64,000 bases of DNA from positions 1-64,000 of the forward strand of contig JAVYIG010007940.1 of assembly GCA_035222895.1 (NCBI GenBank), read 5' to 3'. Source of the DNA: Strongylocentrotus droebachiensis. Lineage: Eukaryota; Echinodermata; Echinoidea; Camarodonta; Strongylocentrotidae. The position numbers were made by a program, and so were the translations under genes. The notes under the pieces were generated by a model. It searched no databases. It was not told where the DNA came from and was given only the letters and a program-made list of their open reading frames with translations. This document shows positions 1-12,297 of the stretch, piece by piece (the first letter of the stretch is position 1; each line of letters begins with the position of its first letter).

Positions 1-490
1 GTTTTGGTATAGGGTCATGAATTTGGTTCAAATTAACATATTGGAAGCATATGCATTCCTACAATATTCATTGATCGTTGTCCCGGTTGAAATCGAGTCT
101 AAAGTTATGAAATTATAAATAATAAACTCTTTATGTTGTATAGCTCCCTCTCAAGGTCAAGATATCAATTTAACTATGAAACAATGTTTCTTGACTAAAA
201 TCGTCCGATTAGCTATTCCCGTTTGGAAATTATATATCACAACTACATATTCTGAGATTTTCATGGTCGCAGCTACCATTGTACGGCCGTAGGCGCTATT
301 TGAAATTCATCAAAATTTACCGGGAGCACCGGTAAATTTTTATATTCGATTTTTCTCGAAAATAGAAGTGTTTTAGGGGTTTATTTTTTTAGTGCTTATA
401 ATACCTCCACAGGGGTATCCAAATATATCAAAATTGTAAAGTTTCACTATCCACCCAATTTTCAAAATTTCCCCAAACTTTGTATTACCT
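1..490 (+). mobile_element. TTAA-target MITE (about 503 bp family), copy 1, left end cut by the window
   Basis: This stretch is nearly the same as 39699-40189, with an offset of 39698. The second copy is complete and shows the ends: inverted termini beginning AGGTATTACAAAG and closing CTTTGTATTACCT, flanked by TTAA on both sides. Here the right end closes at 490 and is followed by TTAA at 491-494; about 12 bases of the left end lie before the window. Inside, at 313-339, is a hairpin with AAATTTACCGG on one arm. There is no coding capacity. TTAA duplication is shared by piggyBac and Kolobok elements, and I cannot tell which family drives this one. Confidence 0.85.
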
Positions 491-2509
491 TTAACATAAT
501 AGCCTATACTTTGTTCAAATTATGGTGAGCTACATTTGGTATTACAAGTTCGGACCGTACACCGTACAAAAAATTCACAGAAATGTTGTAAATTTGCTAT
601 TCAAAATGTTAAAGGGGGCAGTGCCGATGTCAGCCTCATGCCTAGAGTTTTCACTGGGCTCAAACCGGAAGAAGTATGATATTGATACCAAATGAAAGCC
701 AATATTTTTCCCGATATCGATCCTAAAATTTTACCTCCATATTCATTGTACATTTTTTGAGATATTTTGTAAAATGTGAGCTTATTGGCCTTATACCAAT
801 TATTAGTTTCTTTTATATTACTATAGCAGCCTCATCCCCATTATTTTGCTGTATACAAAATGGTAAAGTTGCATTAAAAAACGCGCGTATACTTATAGCA
901 CTAAAAAGTGTTTATCCGATGATTAATCATTTTATTTGGCCCAAATGTTTGAAACATATGCATTACATTGGGGGAGGGGGATGATTAAATTGGCCATCCC
1001 CCTTAGTCAAAATATATTGGGGGAATTATCTCCCACCCCCCGAAAATCTAGCTACGCCTATGGGCATCATTGCCCCCCACCCCCCCCCCCCCCCCACCTC
1101 CTCGAGATCTCAGCCCCGGAGCTACTGATTACCGCGAAATTCACACACACCTTCAAAGTTATTAATCAGACTGTATTTGGTAGTTGAAAAATTGCCAATT
1201 TCGTAGGTCGTATAAATCAAGTATAACATGGCTTGAATGTTTATTTTTATATGATTATTGACGTTTATTAATTGATAAAGTAAAGGATATTTATTTGAAT
1301 TCTATAGTAACCCCTATATTTAGCATTTAATGCTGTATATTTTGTTAATTACATCCTCTCATTTACCAAATTAGTAATTCTTTAATACAAATAAATGGTG
1401 AAAATACAATATCTGTTATTATATTGATTCCTGGTAGGCCTATGTTGTTTTCAACACATTTTGTTTACTATATAGTGAGAGGGATACTGATGTATGTTTT
1501 GAAATAGTTTGCAACACTATCAGTTTGATATATTTTTTTGCTCATCAGCTATTGTCCCCGGTCTCAAATTTGAAATTCACCAAGCATTCTGAAGAAATGT
1601 TTTCAGTCAAATTTGTTGCTTCTTGTATTGTGAACTTAGGGCTTTATTATAAGTGCAACGCACCTTCATCAAAATTTCACAAAGTATCAAAGACTTTTGT
1701 GTGACAGGATCATCTGCTGAGGGGTTCTCTGTAGTTTGAATTGTGTTTTTGATTGTCAGGCAAGAAATAATGTTTTTTTAATTTGTATCTGCACAGGCAA
1801 ATATAAAGAATTAAAGGTAACAATGCATCAAAGATCCATAAAGATTTACAAGTACATTGTTTTTCCTGGTGAATTTTGCATGATTATATTTGATTATATT
1901 TTGATGAATCCAAATATACATATTAAAGAGTAATCCTTGAGAAGGTAGATGCATAAGGAAACTACAGGAAACTACATAGGGTCAGATGTGGGTGGGGGGG
2001 GGGGGGCTATACCTCGATCCTTGCCCAGACATGAACAAAACAAGTTTTTTATCAAAGTATAGGCCTACCTGATCCTTCATGGACGTGATATATATTATGA
2101 GAGAGAGAGAGAGAGAGGGGGGGGGCATGGGGGGGGGGGGGCTATAGAGCAAGAGAGGCCGGCGCGCCGGGGTGGTAACATCAAAGCTGCCTGCAAAGGC
2201 AGGTGCCATAGCTTCCAACCGGGAACTTCCAATGAATTAAAAATGTGCATATAAAGAAGGGAAAATACAGATTAGCTAGGGGATCCTCTCATTTAGCTGG
2301 CGCCCGGAGTGGGCGTGGCATCCAAACCAAAACAAAGGAAATGGTGGTCAATTTCCCATGTTCTCCTTTACAGTCATCTGTGATCACTATTAAGTCAAAA
2401 ACTTTGTTATACTTATATTTATAGATCTAGAATAATATTTCACATGTTTCTCCCAATATATAAGGCTCCCTCGATCTGCTGCCCTCCGGTCCCACACAGG
2501 TCATAAACA

Positions 2510-2710
2510 TCGTCGATTGTGCACAAGTACAAGAGTACATGCAGTGCAATACAGGGTCACAACTCCCTGGTACTGGTACCGGTACAATTATGTACCTGGG
2601 CACAAGCACAGCTACTAGTATTGCACAACCAGCTGAAAGACAACCAGACAACCGGGCATAGGCGCTCTCGATCTCTTCTAGTATCAGATCATCATATCGA
2701 AGTGACAGTC
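2510..2710 (+). promoter_or_regulatory. Candidate promoter and untranslated first exon of mARC
   Basis: The coding exon at 4177 is preceded by a good splice acceptor (pyrimidine-rich, ending CCACAG at 4144), which implies an upstream noncoding exon. The block 2430-2710 is less AT-rich than its surroundings and ends at a GTGAGT donor at 2711. This is inference from splice-site grammar only. No TATA box or transcript evidence supports the exact start. Confidence 0.25.
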
Positions 2711-3089
2711 GTGAGTTTTGATTTATGTTGCCTAGCTAGACTCCTAACTAACGATCTATTAAATATTATTATACAGTAGGCTCATTGAAATGATATTACT
2801 GATATGCATGTGCAGATCTGTACTACACTATGCAGTATAGTCTGTAGCATGTAGTATAGACTATAGTATAAGAAGTTGCAGAAGTTTGTGTTATAATGGT
2901 AGCAAACTTATAGGTTGTGCGTGTGTGTGTGTGTGTGTGTGTTTATTGGTAAGAAATTTTGTGAACTCCCTTAAATTCAGTGTTTTAACAAAATTCTATA
3001 ACTTTCAAAGTAGATTTACTTGCAGTATAGTTTTAAAAGCACCTCCAATTAAACTTGTGTATATAGAAAAATGAAGATATAATTATCTC

Positions 3090-3530
3090 CTTGGTGTAAT
3101 CTCCCAGTGATTTGGAATTCATTACCAAAATATATTTCCCTTTGCAATAACCAAAGATTATTCAAAAAATATCTGAAAATATATTACTTGTCCAAATACT
3201 GACATGAAACCGAATCATATTTTACACTATGCTGTTATTTCTTTATCTATACTGTTTGTTTTTAATTTGTTTGTAAACAAGCATATTTCAGTAACAGAAT
3301 AAGTTGAAAAACCAAATGATATCTAGATCTATATACTTTTAGGGAACTTATTTTACAAGGCCTTTTGGCCTTACTTGTATTTTTTTCTTCCCTTTTCTCA
3401 TTTTCAACTGGTTAATTTGGTCTCTATAATACTGTTCACACATATGATTGCATGTATTTTTGTTTTAATGTATAATATATGATCTATTGTTTTGTATGTG
3501 AAGATGGAAAATAAATGAACCAAAAAATTG
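3090..3530 (+). mobile_element. 3' end of a non-LTR retrotransposon (LINE)
   Basis: In the + frame starting at 3095 the sequence reads through a typical reverse-transcriptase ORF C-terminus, with the WNSLP motif followed by an FKKYLK-type segment, to a TGA at 3200-3202. A short 3' UTR follows, with a self-complementary AAGGCCTTTTGGCCTT at about 3358 and a terminal AATAAA-like stretch near 3510-3525. The element is 5'-truncated, as LINE copies usually are. The clade (CR1/L2/Jockey-like) cannot be settled from this fragment. Confidence 0.6.
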
Positions 3531-4176
3531 CTCAGTTCATCATTCTGCATTGATTTAATCATGTAAATACAAAAACAATAATTTAATAAAATAAACCAAG
3601 TTACTTGCCTTCAAGTGTAATCACCAAAGAATGTTTTGTTCTTGATGTCAGGGGTTCCTTCCTTTGAGTATAGACCTCTTTACAGAGTATGTCACTATAG
3701 GCCTACTATCTGTATTTAAAGCATAAGCTTCAAATATTACTTCTACAAAGAAATTTGCAAATGTAATATACTCCCAGTAAACTGTTGAATGACTTGTTTG
3801 ATTAGTAGATTAATTGACTCACACATTTTGTTCATTTATTTTTTCAGTTGATTGGTGTATTTTACTTTTTATGTTGTAATAAACCTTTCTTAAACTTTAT
3901 TTCTTTTGTGACTTGTATGTAAGATTTAACCGACTGAATGTACACAGAATTTGACAAGAAGATTTTTGATTTAGAGGTTATACTCAGTGACAACTCATTA
4001 AAACAATATTCTCAATGTAGAGTAATTTTTTTTTTTTATTAATTTATTTTGGGATTGAGTTTCCAAGAAAACCAGTTTGCTTCCAACTTAACCAACTTTA
4101 TCCTCCCATCTAACAAAATTAATTTCATTATTTACCCTCCACAGATTTTTAAAAGGACTGTAACAAAGAAATTGTG

Positions 4177-6916
4177 ATGCCTGACTTTAGCAACAATAAC
4201 GTGGTACTTGGTGGTCTTGTAGCATGTGCCGTAGGTGTGTTAGGTATCTCCTACATCTTCTTACGTAGAGACAGACGCAACTTCACTCAGGTTGGAGTAG
4301 TGTCTAAACTCTTTATCCATCCTATCAAGTCGTGCAGAGGGCTGGAGGTTTCTCAGGCTGAGTGCAATGCTCTTGGGATTAAGAGTGATGGAGTCATGGA
4401 TAGGTGAGATTGTACAGAAAGTCTGAGTTATTGTTATGTTTTCCTTTCACACAAAAACAAACATACTCTTAATGTTTGAAGTTGTCTAATATTAGGCAAC
4501 ATTAAACAAACAAAAACAAAAAAATCTTCAAGTGTTTAAATACATTTGATTGATTGTATTGATGGAAGAGATATACCAATGTACATGTATCTCCAATTAA
4601 AAAAAAAAACAATTATCTTTTATCTGATGGAAAAGGCAGAAGGGGTAACCTAGCTATCGATATTCTCTTACCGTTCCTCGGATAGGACGTTAAATGGAAG
4701 GCCCTGTGTACAGGAGAGTCACCACCCTTGCACATTAAGAACCCACTGCACTATTTGTATGAGAGTAGGGTGAATCCCTGATGTGGTGGTCCACCTGCCC
4801 ACCCTAATCAGGCCGAGTATATACAGCATCTGCAAGAATCTCAGTATTGAAGGAGGCAGATTATCTTGAAGAGCTAGACTTGCTAGGACGTACCTTAACC
4901 TAGCTTGCCTCGTATTTGTATGGTTTTTGTTCAGTGTTGTCAGCAGATGATCATCCACTGTTAACCCATATGACTAGGATAAATAGAAGTAGAGTCTTTG
5001 GGCTGTTTTATACCTGAATGTAAGTCGGCATTGATTTGATTTTCAGTGATTAGGATTGGTGCCAATGTAAACATTACCATTTTGAAAGTCACAATGGCTC
5101 TGATATGTTCCTTTACCAAGAAATGCATCAATCACATAGGTATGTTCCAATAATCCAATGTTTAACTCCTTAACGAACCAGCAGTCATGATGTTATTATA
5201 AGAACACAAGATTAACTTTGATGATAATAATCAATCACTGTTCTTTCGCAGATCCTTCCTCATCATTGATGGAAACAAGGACAGCGTTTCTAGGATTCGT
5301 CAACCATCTTTAGCTCTAGTAGTGCCCACTCTGTCCGATGACATGCAAAGTTTGTTGATCAATGCTTCAGGCATGCCAACCCTCACAGTGCCTCTTATCA
5401 GTGATCTGAGAGGAAAGGTCTTCAACTCAAGGTAGCGTGTTGCTTTTGTTTTGCTATTCTCTTCTGTTTTGCTTTACAGTAACAAAAATGGAATAGTAAG
5501 TAAATAGGATTCTAGGACGACTGCCCCCTGGACTCATACAATTATAACCCTGGGAAACTATCCAAAGACAAAATTCTACAATCTTAGGATAACTATCCAA
5601 GTCCCTTTGATATTTACACCTAAGACATGACTCCACAATAAATTTGTTTGAAGGGGGTCTGTATTCATGAGCTCTTGGTAAGGAGAAAAGATTTGGGGGT
5701 CCCAGCTTCGATTTTGGGCGCCTGTTAGTGTTGAGCCCTGCTTAAAACATTAACCTACATTACTGTATTAAAGTAGTTATCCAATGGGGTAATGTCCTGT
5801 GGTGGAGTTGACCAGAAAGATTCTGATGGGTGACTGTCATGGTGGGGACAGATGTCAGGATATATGTCCGGAAATGTTTTAAAATGTTACAGGGAGGTCA
5901 TGAGTGTTTATGTCTTGGCTGCAGACATAAATAGCCTTTGGAAATATGTACATGTGCAAAAACTTTCTAGACTTTTTTTCTTCTCTCTCTCTCTCTAACA
6001 TTATTCCTTTGATGTAAACATTTATTTCCTTGGTGCATTGGGAGACTATTGGGGCATTTCAAAAAAGGTTGCAACTCAACTTTCTTGCAACGCCCCACTA
6101 GTCTCCTAAAATTTCCCAGGATTTTGTTAGGATTGAAGTTCTAACAATTAAATTTAAAGTTAACTAGATCTAGCTTTTACCCCCCCCCCCCCCTCTCTCT
6201 CTCTCTTTTACTAATGGGCCGTTGCAAGGAAGTTGAGGTGCAATCAATTGCAAATTTGCAATTAATCACAAGACTTATGCTTGATTTGGGGGATTTGCAA
6301 TTAATTGCAACTTTCTAATACAACGCCCCTTATGGTTCCATCATTGAATAAAATAACCTTAATGATTATGATGTCAATAAACCAATTTTTTGTTTGTTTC
6401 TGATTGCAGGGTTCTAGGACTGGGTGTACAAGGTGAAGATTGTGGTGAAGCAGCCAGTGAATGGTTCAGTCAGTACTTAGGCAAACCTCGCTATAGATTG
6501 ATCTGTTACTCCACCAAATGCAGTGATAAAATCCTTCAAAATGATCGCAAGTGGGGAAGTAAGTCCAAGCATGGGGAAAAGGTGAGGATACAGCGATTTT
6601 TTTTCTTCTTCTTCAATCTTTATGACATGTCTCAGTATTTCAGCTTTGAAAAATGAATAATGAACTCTCTTATTGGAGTGTAGCAAACTAGCAATGCATA
6701 TCCCTAGCTGCAAGAATTGATGATTGAATTTGAGAATAAATACCTTGAAGTTGGTTGACTGTACAGTTTAGAGCCAATATAGTTTAGAGCCAATATAGTT
6801 GTAACCATTTTGAACTCGGTAGATTGAAGCTAAAGTCTCGTACTAGAATGAAGTACCTTTGAAATACACAATTATATACATGTGTAGAAATTACCCCCCC
6901 CCCCCAAAAAAATAAA

Positions 6917-6966
<50 letters not shown>

Positions 6967-9900
6967 AATAAAAATAAAAAATAAAATAAAAAATATATAT
7001 ATGCAATAGTTCTCATTTGATTGCTTTAATTAAAAACAATATTTTCCTATCATTTATAAATTGTTGTTGTTTGGGGGTTGGAGGGGCGGGGTGCTTGTGT
7101 TGGTAGTTCATGCATATCAATTTGTGATTTTTTTTTTTCTTTCTTTCAATGAACCTTCATTTTTCAGAGCCTTGCAAAAAAGAATCTTTTTTTTCATACA
7201 TGTATTCAATTCATGTATATTTTCTTTTGTTATGCTGTTTTAACATGAAACGTTTCAGAATCTTAGTTATCAAAGGAGACCAGTTGTTCATTATTTTTCA
7301 TATGAATTTCCAATGATCGAGTCATGAATATTTTGTGATGTTCTTTTTATCAGGGAATGTTTCAGAACCTTGCTCATCTTCACCTGCTAAGTGAAACCTC
7401 TCTGATCAACCTCAACTCAAAGCTAGACCAACAACTACACTATGATAACTTCAGACCCAATATTGTGGTCAAGGGAAGCACTGCATTCAGTGAAGTAAGT
7501 GTTCTTATTGTTGTCAAAATTCATCTCCCGCCTCCCCCCCCCCCCAAAAAAAAAAAAAAAAAAATCCTTGTCACCATTTACTTTGGTAATCAATTCATTT
7601 CGTTCAAACTTGTAGGTTTTGATTAAAGTATTAAATTATATACATGTACAAATAGTGAATAATTTGTTTCAGTGCTAAAAAAAGTTTTCATAAGTATTTG
7701 TAAGATATATGTCATGTTTATGACTTTATCACAATATGGTGTAGAATTGAAATACATATAGCACTGAATAACATTCATGAATGAATTGCAGATCCACTCA
7801 GTGGTATTTCAATCACTGTACCCTCAAGGAAGAAATTAAGGGTTAATATTCCTCATCTAGTGTGCATACATACAGTCTGTGTCTGTAGACAAGACATGCT
7901 ACCTATGATTGATTGATTGATTGATTGATTTTTATTCGACAAGCTTCCAACATACAACAATATACAATAATAACAGATCAAAAATAAGTCAGCTTGAACA
8001 GGATAACCCACGAAAGCTCGAGAGCTTATTTCTTATTTCTTATTTCTTGAACCAATCATAGTAATTCAGTATTTAGTAGGACTTATGCTTTGCTCTGACA
8101 AATGATAGAATGCTGTTTGGAAGAACATGGAGCTGAGATTCTTTCATAGATGATATGCATCATAAAAATACAGAATGTGATTACGGTTATATGAAGTTGG
8201 TTAGTCGTTCTTTTACAAATTATATGATTCTTCCCTCTTACAGGACAAGTGGAAGTATGTCAGAATCGGTGATGAAGTACATCTCAGGACTACACACAAG
8301 TGTGCTAGGTATAAAATGCTTCCACTTTGCATATATTTCCTTATGTATTATTTGTTTTTTGTTTAGCATTAATCATTTATGTGGTGCTGTGTGTATAGTA
8401 AAGCTATATAATCTAACTCTCATTACCCTACACATTAGTTGAGAAAAAAAAGTAGAAACTTTGGGTCATATTGAAACAATAGCTTATGTTTTGCACCCTC
8501 AGGAGAACAAGAAAAATGCTATGACATATTATAGAAAACAAGTCTGCAGGCTCCACACTTAGCCATAGAAACTGTTCACAATCAGGCCAGTAGGTGTCAA
8601 TAAAGTACCTCAGCTGTTTTGTTTTACAGTTCATTGCGTTGGGAAGTAATAGGGAACCTCATTTAATGGCGACACAGTGGCAAGAAGGCTGAAATGTTAA
8701 ACCAATCAGTATTTTAGTCAAGTACATGTACTCTTTAATGTACCAAATGCTACAGATGGACTATATTTTGAAGATCACTCATGGAAAAAAGTGCACTAAA
8801 AATACTTAGATAACGAGAAAGATGATTTTTTTTTTCATCAACTAAATCATATGTGAGGTATTTAGATGTATATCAAGTGTATGACAGGGATGATTTTACT
8901 GATTTTTTTACTTTCATGTTTAACATCCTATAAATGGATGTATATGACCCAGAGGATTCTTACCCAGTTTCATTTATCTGATTTTAAACCTTCTAGGTGT
9001 CCTCAAACCACTGTTGATCCAGATACAGGCAAGTTCATGGAGACCAAAGAACCCCTGAAGACGCTAAGGACGTAAGCTACATCCTTTTATTAAGAATATT
9101 TTGTAAACCATATGAGCTGAAATACTAGTCCGTACATGCAAATATATGTCAGAAAACTGGTAGAGTAAGATTAATGTTTTGTATTGGACAACAGTTATGA
9201 ATATGATTCTTAGTTTTGAGGTGTATTTAACAAGTTTAAACATAAAGCCAAAGTGTGACCTGAAAGTATATTTATACAGAGCTCTAAGCATTTCACTGCA
9301 ATGCCTATCACTTTAGCTATGTTTTGCTAAATTTGTTTAGGTCACAGGGTTACAAAGTTTGTAAAATACCAGAAAATATCTAGCTACTGCGATAACTTGA
9401 AATGCATTGAAGCGATTCAAACCAAATTTGGATGGAATATGTATGAGCATGCAGTGATGAACTGATCAGATTTTAGTTGGAAGAGGTCGAAGGTCATAGG
9501 CTCATAATACCAGAAAATACCTTATTGGCACACTTACTTGAAAATCATGAAAGTAATTAAAAGTAAACTTGGATGAAGTATGTATGAGCATGCAAGGATG
9601 AATTGATTACCAGTAGATTTTTGGAATTAGAGGGCTAAGATCAAAGGTTGAAAAGTCACAAGAGTGTTAAAATAACATCTTGTTACCGCAACAAGTTCAA
9701 AAGGACGAACTGATTAGATGTTAAAGGTGAAAGAGCAAAAAATTCCCCCAAAATGATATTAATGTGATAATTTAACAACATTTGAAGTTTTCAACCAAGT
9801 TTGACCAAACTGGGCTCAAGTATTTATAACCTTTAAAAGAATTAAATGAAAAGCATTAGGTTTTGTTACGTCAGGTGTTAAAGGTCACAGGATCATTGAT

Positions 9901-10224
9901 CAATGAATATATAGGTGGAGGCATAGTACAGTCTTCTTCAACTCGTTTTTGTAGATCTGCCCCTTTCCACTTCATCTATGGATCTGGTTTGCACTCGGTC
10001 TGTGAACTCTGTGTGTGCGTGTGGTGTGTCTCTTACCCTCTCTCTTTCTTTCATTCCTCTTTATCTTCCTTTCTTGTATCCTGTATCTCAGATACCGAAT
10101 GGCCACTCCTGATGACCCAGATCAGAAGACGTATGGTGCAAACCCCGTCTTTGGTACCAACCTTGCTGTTGAATCATTCGGACTCATCAAGCTTGGTGAT
10201 CCTGTCTATGCTAGCATGATCTGA
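4177..10224 (+). CDS. MTARC1: Mitochondrial amidoxime-reducing component (mARC, MOSC domain), 7 exons, 330 aa
   Basis: The coding exons are 4177-4403, 5252-5431, 6410-6581, 7354-7494, 8244-8308, 8997-9071 and 10092-10224. All have GT-AG introns, the frame is continuous, and the stop is TGA at 10222-10224. mARC proteins are molybdenum-cofactor enzymes on the outer mitochondrial membrane; they reduce N-hydroxylated compounds using cytochrome b5 and its reductase. Residues 8-28 form a hydrophobic anchor followed by basic residues (RRDRR). The MOSC N-terminal barrel begins at VSKLFIHPIKSCRG. The MOSC core holds GEDCGEAASEW, NFRPNIVV, the KCARC motif (Cys260, Cys263) and TTVDPDTG. Cys263 aligns with the Mo-ligand cysteine of human mARC1 (Cys273). 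The C-terminus ends in the family GDPVY motif. The length matches the human proteins (about 335 aa). The ATG at 4177 was chosen because it places the membrane anchor correctly; a GTG lies just before it. Which vertebrate paralogue it matches cannot be said. Confidence 0.95.
6216..6329. mobile_element. Small MITE in mARC intron 2
   Basis: The ends are inverted: GGGCCGTTGCAAGGAAGTTG at the left and the reverse complement of CAACTTTCTAATACAACGCC at the right, with AATTAATTGCAA-rich interior. A related truncated end lies at about 6052-6105, where CAACTTTCTTGCAACGCCCC faces the element. No clean target duplication is visible. Confidence 0.5.
6888..7002. repeat. Poly-C followed by AAT/AAAT microsatellite
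   Basis: A run of C residues leads into A-rich (AAAT)n and (AAT)n repeats and then a short AT run, inside mARC intron 3. It is simple sequence with no coding content. Confidence 0.9.
7908..8050 (-). mobile_element. LINE 3' tail, reverse orientation, in mARC intron 4
   Basis: Read on the - strand, the sequence runs through a short unique stretch to GTCGAATAAAAATC and then an (ATCA)n tail, seen on + as ATTGATTGATTGATTG at 7912. A polyadenylation-like AATAAA followed by a short tandem tail is characteristic of CR1/L2-type retrotransposon ends. No coding remnant is visible, so only the 3' UTR is supported. Confidence 0.5.
9330..9720. repeat. Diverged tandem repeat, period about 141 bp, in mARC intron 6
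   Basis: Two recognisable units share ATACCAGAAAATA (9366 and 9507) and ATGTATGAGCATGCA (9439 and about 9580), each 141 bp apart, with CTTGAAA and AACTTGGATG-like motifs between. A third, weaker unit follows to about 9720, and AAAGGTCACAGG recurs near 9880. It is noncoding. Confidence 0.6.
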
Positions 10225-11505
10225 TTCAATAGATTTGGAAATCAGTGACCCAATAAGTAGCTCATCCAGTATAGAGTTTATCTTTGCTAGATTTTGAAAT
10301 CATTGACCTATTAATCTGTAGAAACGTAGATGTTCTAATGAAAGTCCATGATATAAACCCTACTCCTTGGATTAGGATGCAATGAATGTCTTTCCAAACT
10401 GCCTTTATGCACCTGAACAATCTATCATTATATACATCATATTTTTATAAATTATATTGAACATGTCAATGATGTCATGTTGTGTAACAATTTCAGTTAC
10501 TTCCATAAGTAAACTACAGTAAAATGCTGGCCTTATGGCGTTGATGTCGAAATGAATGTAATACCTGATGATATGGATCATTTAAATTACCTTTAGAGAC
10601 TTTGACTTATGATGTACAATTCATTCATAGCTCTAATATGAAACAGAATTTGTCTGTGCTTGCAAAGTAGCTACCTAGTGCTTTAGTAGTGTTTCCTTTT
10701 ACTGCTTTGAATCTTTACTTTTTTCTTTACTCTTTTCTTCACTTTTTAAAGCTTATTTTAACTTGTGTTTTCATATTTACCATATCGTAGATTAGCAATT
10801 GCTCTTTTTTTTAATTTTAAACTTTTGGTTATTGTAGCTTGAATTATGCCCTCTTTATTCTCCTAATGGGGGCCATACGTCCATAACCATAGGTCACACA
10901 TGTGAATCAGCATATGTTCCATTCTTGTATTCTGTATCTGAGATACCGAATGGCCTCTCTTGATGAGCTGGATCAGATAAATACTAGAAAATGGGGTTCT
11001 AGTAAGACTTCAATGTCACATGTGATGAAATGAAGAATGATCTCATAATTGCCCATACACACCAGTATTTCTTATTACTACATATACAAGGTAATTTTAC
11101 CATGCACTTTAAATGTATACCTTGCCTTGTCTGCAAACTAGCGGTTTCAAGCGGGCAATATTGCCTGATATTTTTACTCTTCTTGGTTTTGCCATTGACT
11201 TTGTGTAAAAAATTGCAATCAATATTGAATATATATATATATATATATCTTGAAAGTACATGTATATCATATAAACATACACAAAATAATGTATTTACAA
11301 TTGATTACTACATGCATGTTACAATAGTACTGTTCCAAACTTCATGCCTGAGCAGTCTAATGCATGAACCATTCCTGTGTTGCAAGCTGTTTGGAATTGA
11401 AACAGAATGCTAAAATAATCTGGTAAATATGAGCTTTGATTCAACAATATCTCCACAAAGACCTGAAGCAAACTGCATTGATTGTATGTGTATGTATGTG
11501 ATAGC
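10225..11505. other. 3' flank of mARC (probable 3' UTR)
   Basis: No gene is seen. The first several hundred bases are probably mARC 3' UTR. No canonical AATAAA is convincing close to the stop; better candidates lie near 12066 and 12148, so the UTR may be long and include the repeats below. The stretch contains a decayed copy of the mARC last exon (10917-10975) and a TA microsatellite at about 11230-11250. Confidence 0.5.
10917..11035 (+). pseudogene. Partial duplicate of the mARC terminal exon and its splice acceptor
   Basis: About 60 bases here repeat the end of intron 6 and the start of exon 7 (10064-10124). The shared parts are TTCTTGTAT, CTGTATCT and AG|ATACCGAATGGCC, followed by GATGA, CTGGATCAG-type and GATCAGA sequence. 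The acceptor AG survives as GAG. If exon 6 (ending at 9071) spliced here, the frame would run TYRMASLDEL and continue about 30 codons to a TGA at 11033-11035, without the conserved GDPV terminus. Either it is a dead duplicate or an alternative terminal exon. Similarity stops at about 10975. Confidence 0.6.
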
Positions 11506-11513
11506 ATGATATA

Positions 11514-11809
11514 CAGGGGCGGCGATTTCTGTTCATGACCGGGGGGGACGAAATGCGAGATTTTTTACAAGAATGTTATGCGAGGGAGCGTAGCGACCGA
11601 GCGAGAATTTTTTTGCAATTTTATTAGTCTAAACGCTGCACTCTTGGGCCCTCCGGAGCCTAAAAATGTATTGCAGTCATTATTCAGTATATGCTATACA
11701 ATTTTGTTTGCACTTTTTCAAATTTTCCGGGGGGGACGATCCCCCCCCTAAAAAAATTGAGGGAGGGACGTGTCCCCCCCGTCCCCCCCCCCCGGGATCG
11801 CCGCCCCTG
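11514..11809. mobile_element. hAT-type MITE with 8-bp target duplication
   Basis: The inverted ends are CAGGGGCGGCGATTT at the left and the reverse complement of GGATCGCCGCCCCTG at the right. Exact 8-bp duplications ATGATATA lie at 11506-11513 and 11810-11817. An 8-bp duplication with CAGGGGCGG-like ends fits the hAT superfamily. The interior has paired poly-G and poly-C tracts near the ends and no transposase. Related ends occur at 41154 and 47159. Confidence 0.85.
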
Positions 11810-12297
11810 ATGATATAGATCGCATCGATCTGGGCATCTTTCACAAAACTTGTTTTCACAAAGTACAAGTTCGCCGATAACCCATTGGAACGCATATATG
11901 TTGGTGAACTTGTATTTAAGACAGCATTCTCTCTTCCATTCAGTATATAATTACTCATTACAATTTAGTCATTAAAATGAAATAATATGCCACTATTTTT
12001 ATAATTCAGTCTGAACATAGCATTGATTATATTTTTATACTATGAAATGAATTTGGTGCAATGAAATAAATATCTTTATAATTAACCATCAAATTAACCT
12101 TGTGTTTTTGTGTTTCTGTATTTCTTTTAATTTTCTGTTTTGAAAAATAAAATAAAGTAAAGAGAATATCAGGAAGAGGTTGGCCAAATAAGACAGAGGG
12201 TATAAACTCTATAGGAAAGTGGTATCTGATATCTTAGAAATTAAAATTTTGATAATTGCTGGCTCATTTCATGTTAAAACTCCAGAACGTGAATTAA

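Larger units (their letters stand above)
495..4144. other. Upstream flank of mARC: no recognised gene
   Basis: No open frame here looks like a conserved protein. The contents are poly-C at about 1076-1097, a GA tract followed by poly-G at about 2099-2143, a GT microsatellite at about 2919-2942, and a LINE 3' end at 3090-3530 (listed separately). The GC-richer part at about 2430-2710 could hold the mARC promoter and a noncoding first exon. The rest is AT-rich and I see nothing definable in it. Confidence 0.6.

Noticed and set aside
4630-4975. Additional gene or SINE in mARC intron 1
   Set aside because: The block resembles a moderately conserved repeat (TAGGACGTTAAATGGAAG), but I could not find a tRNA head, tail or target duplication, nor a conserved frame.
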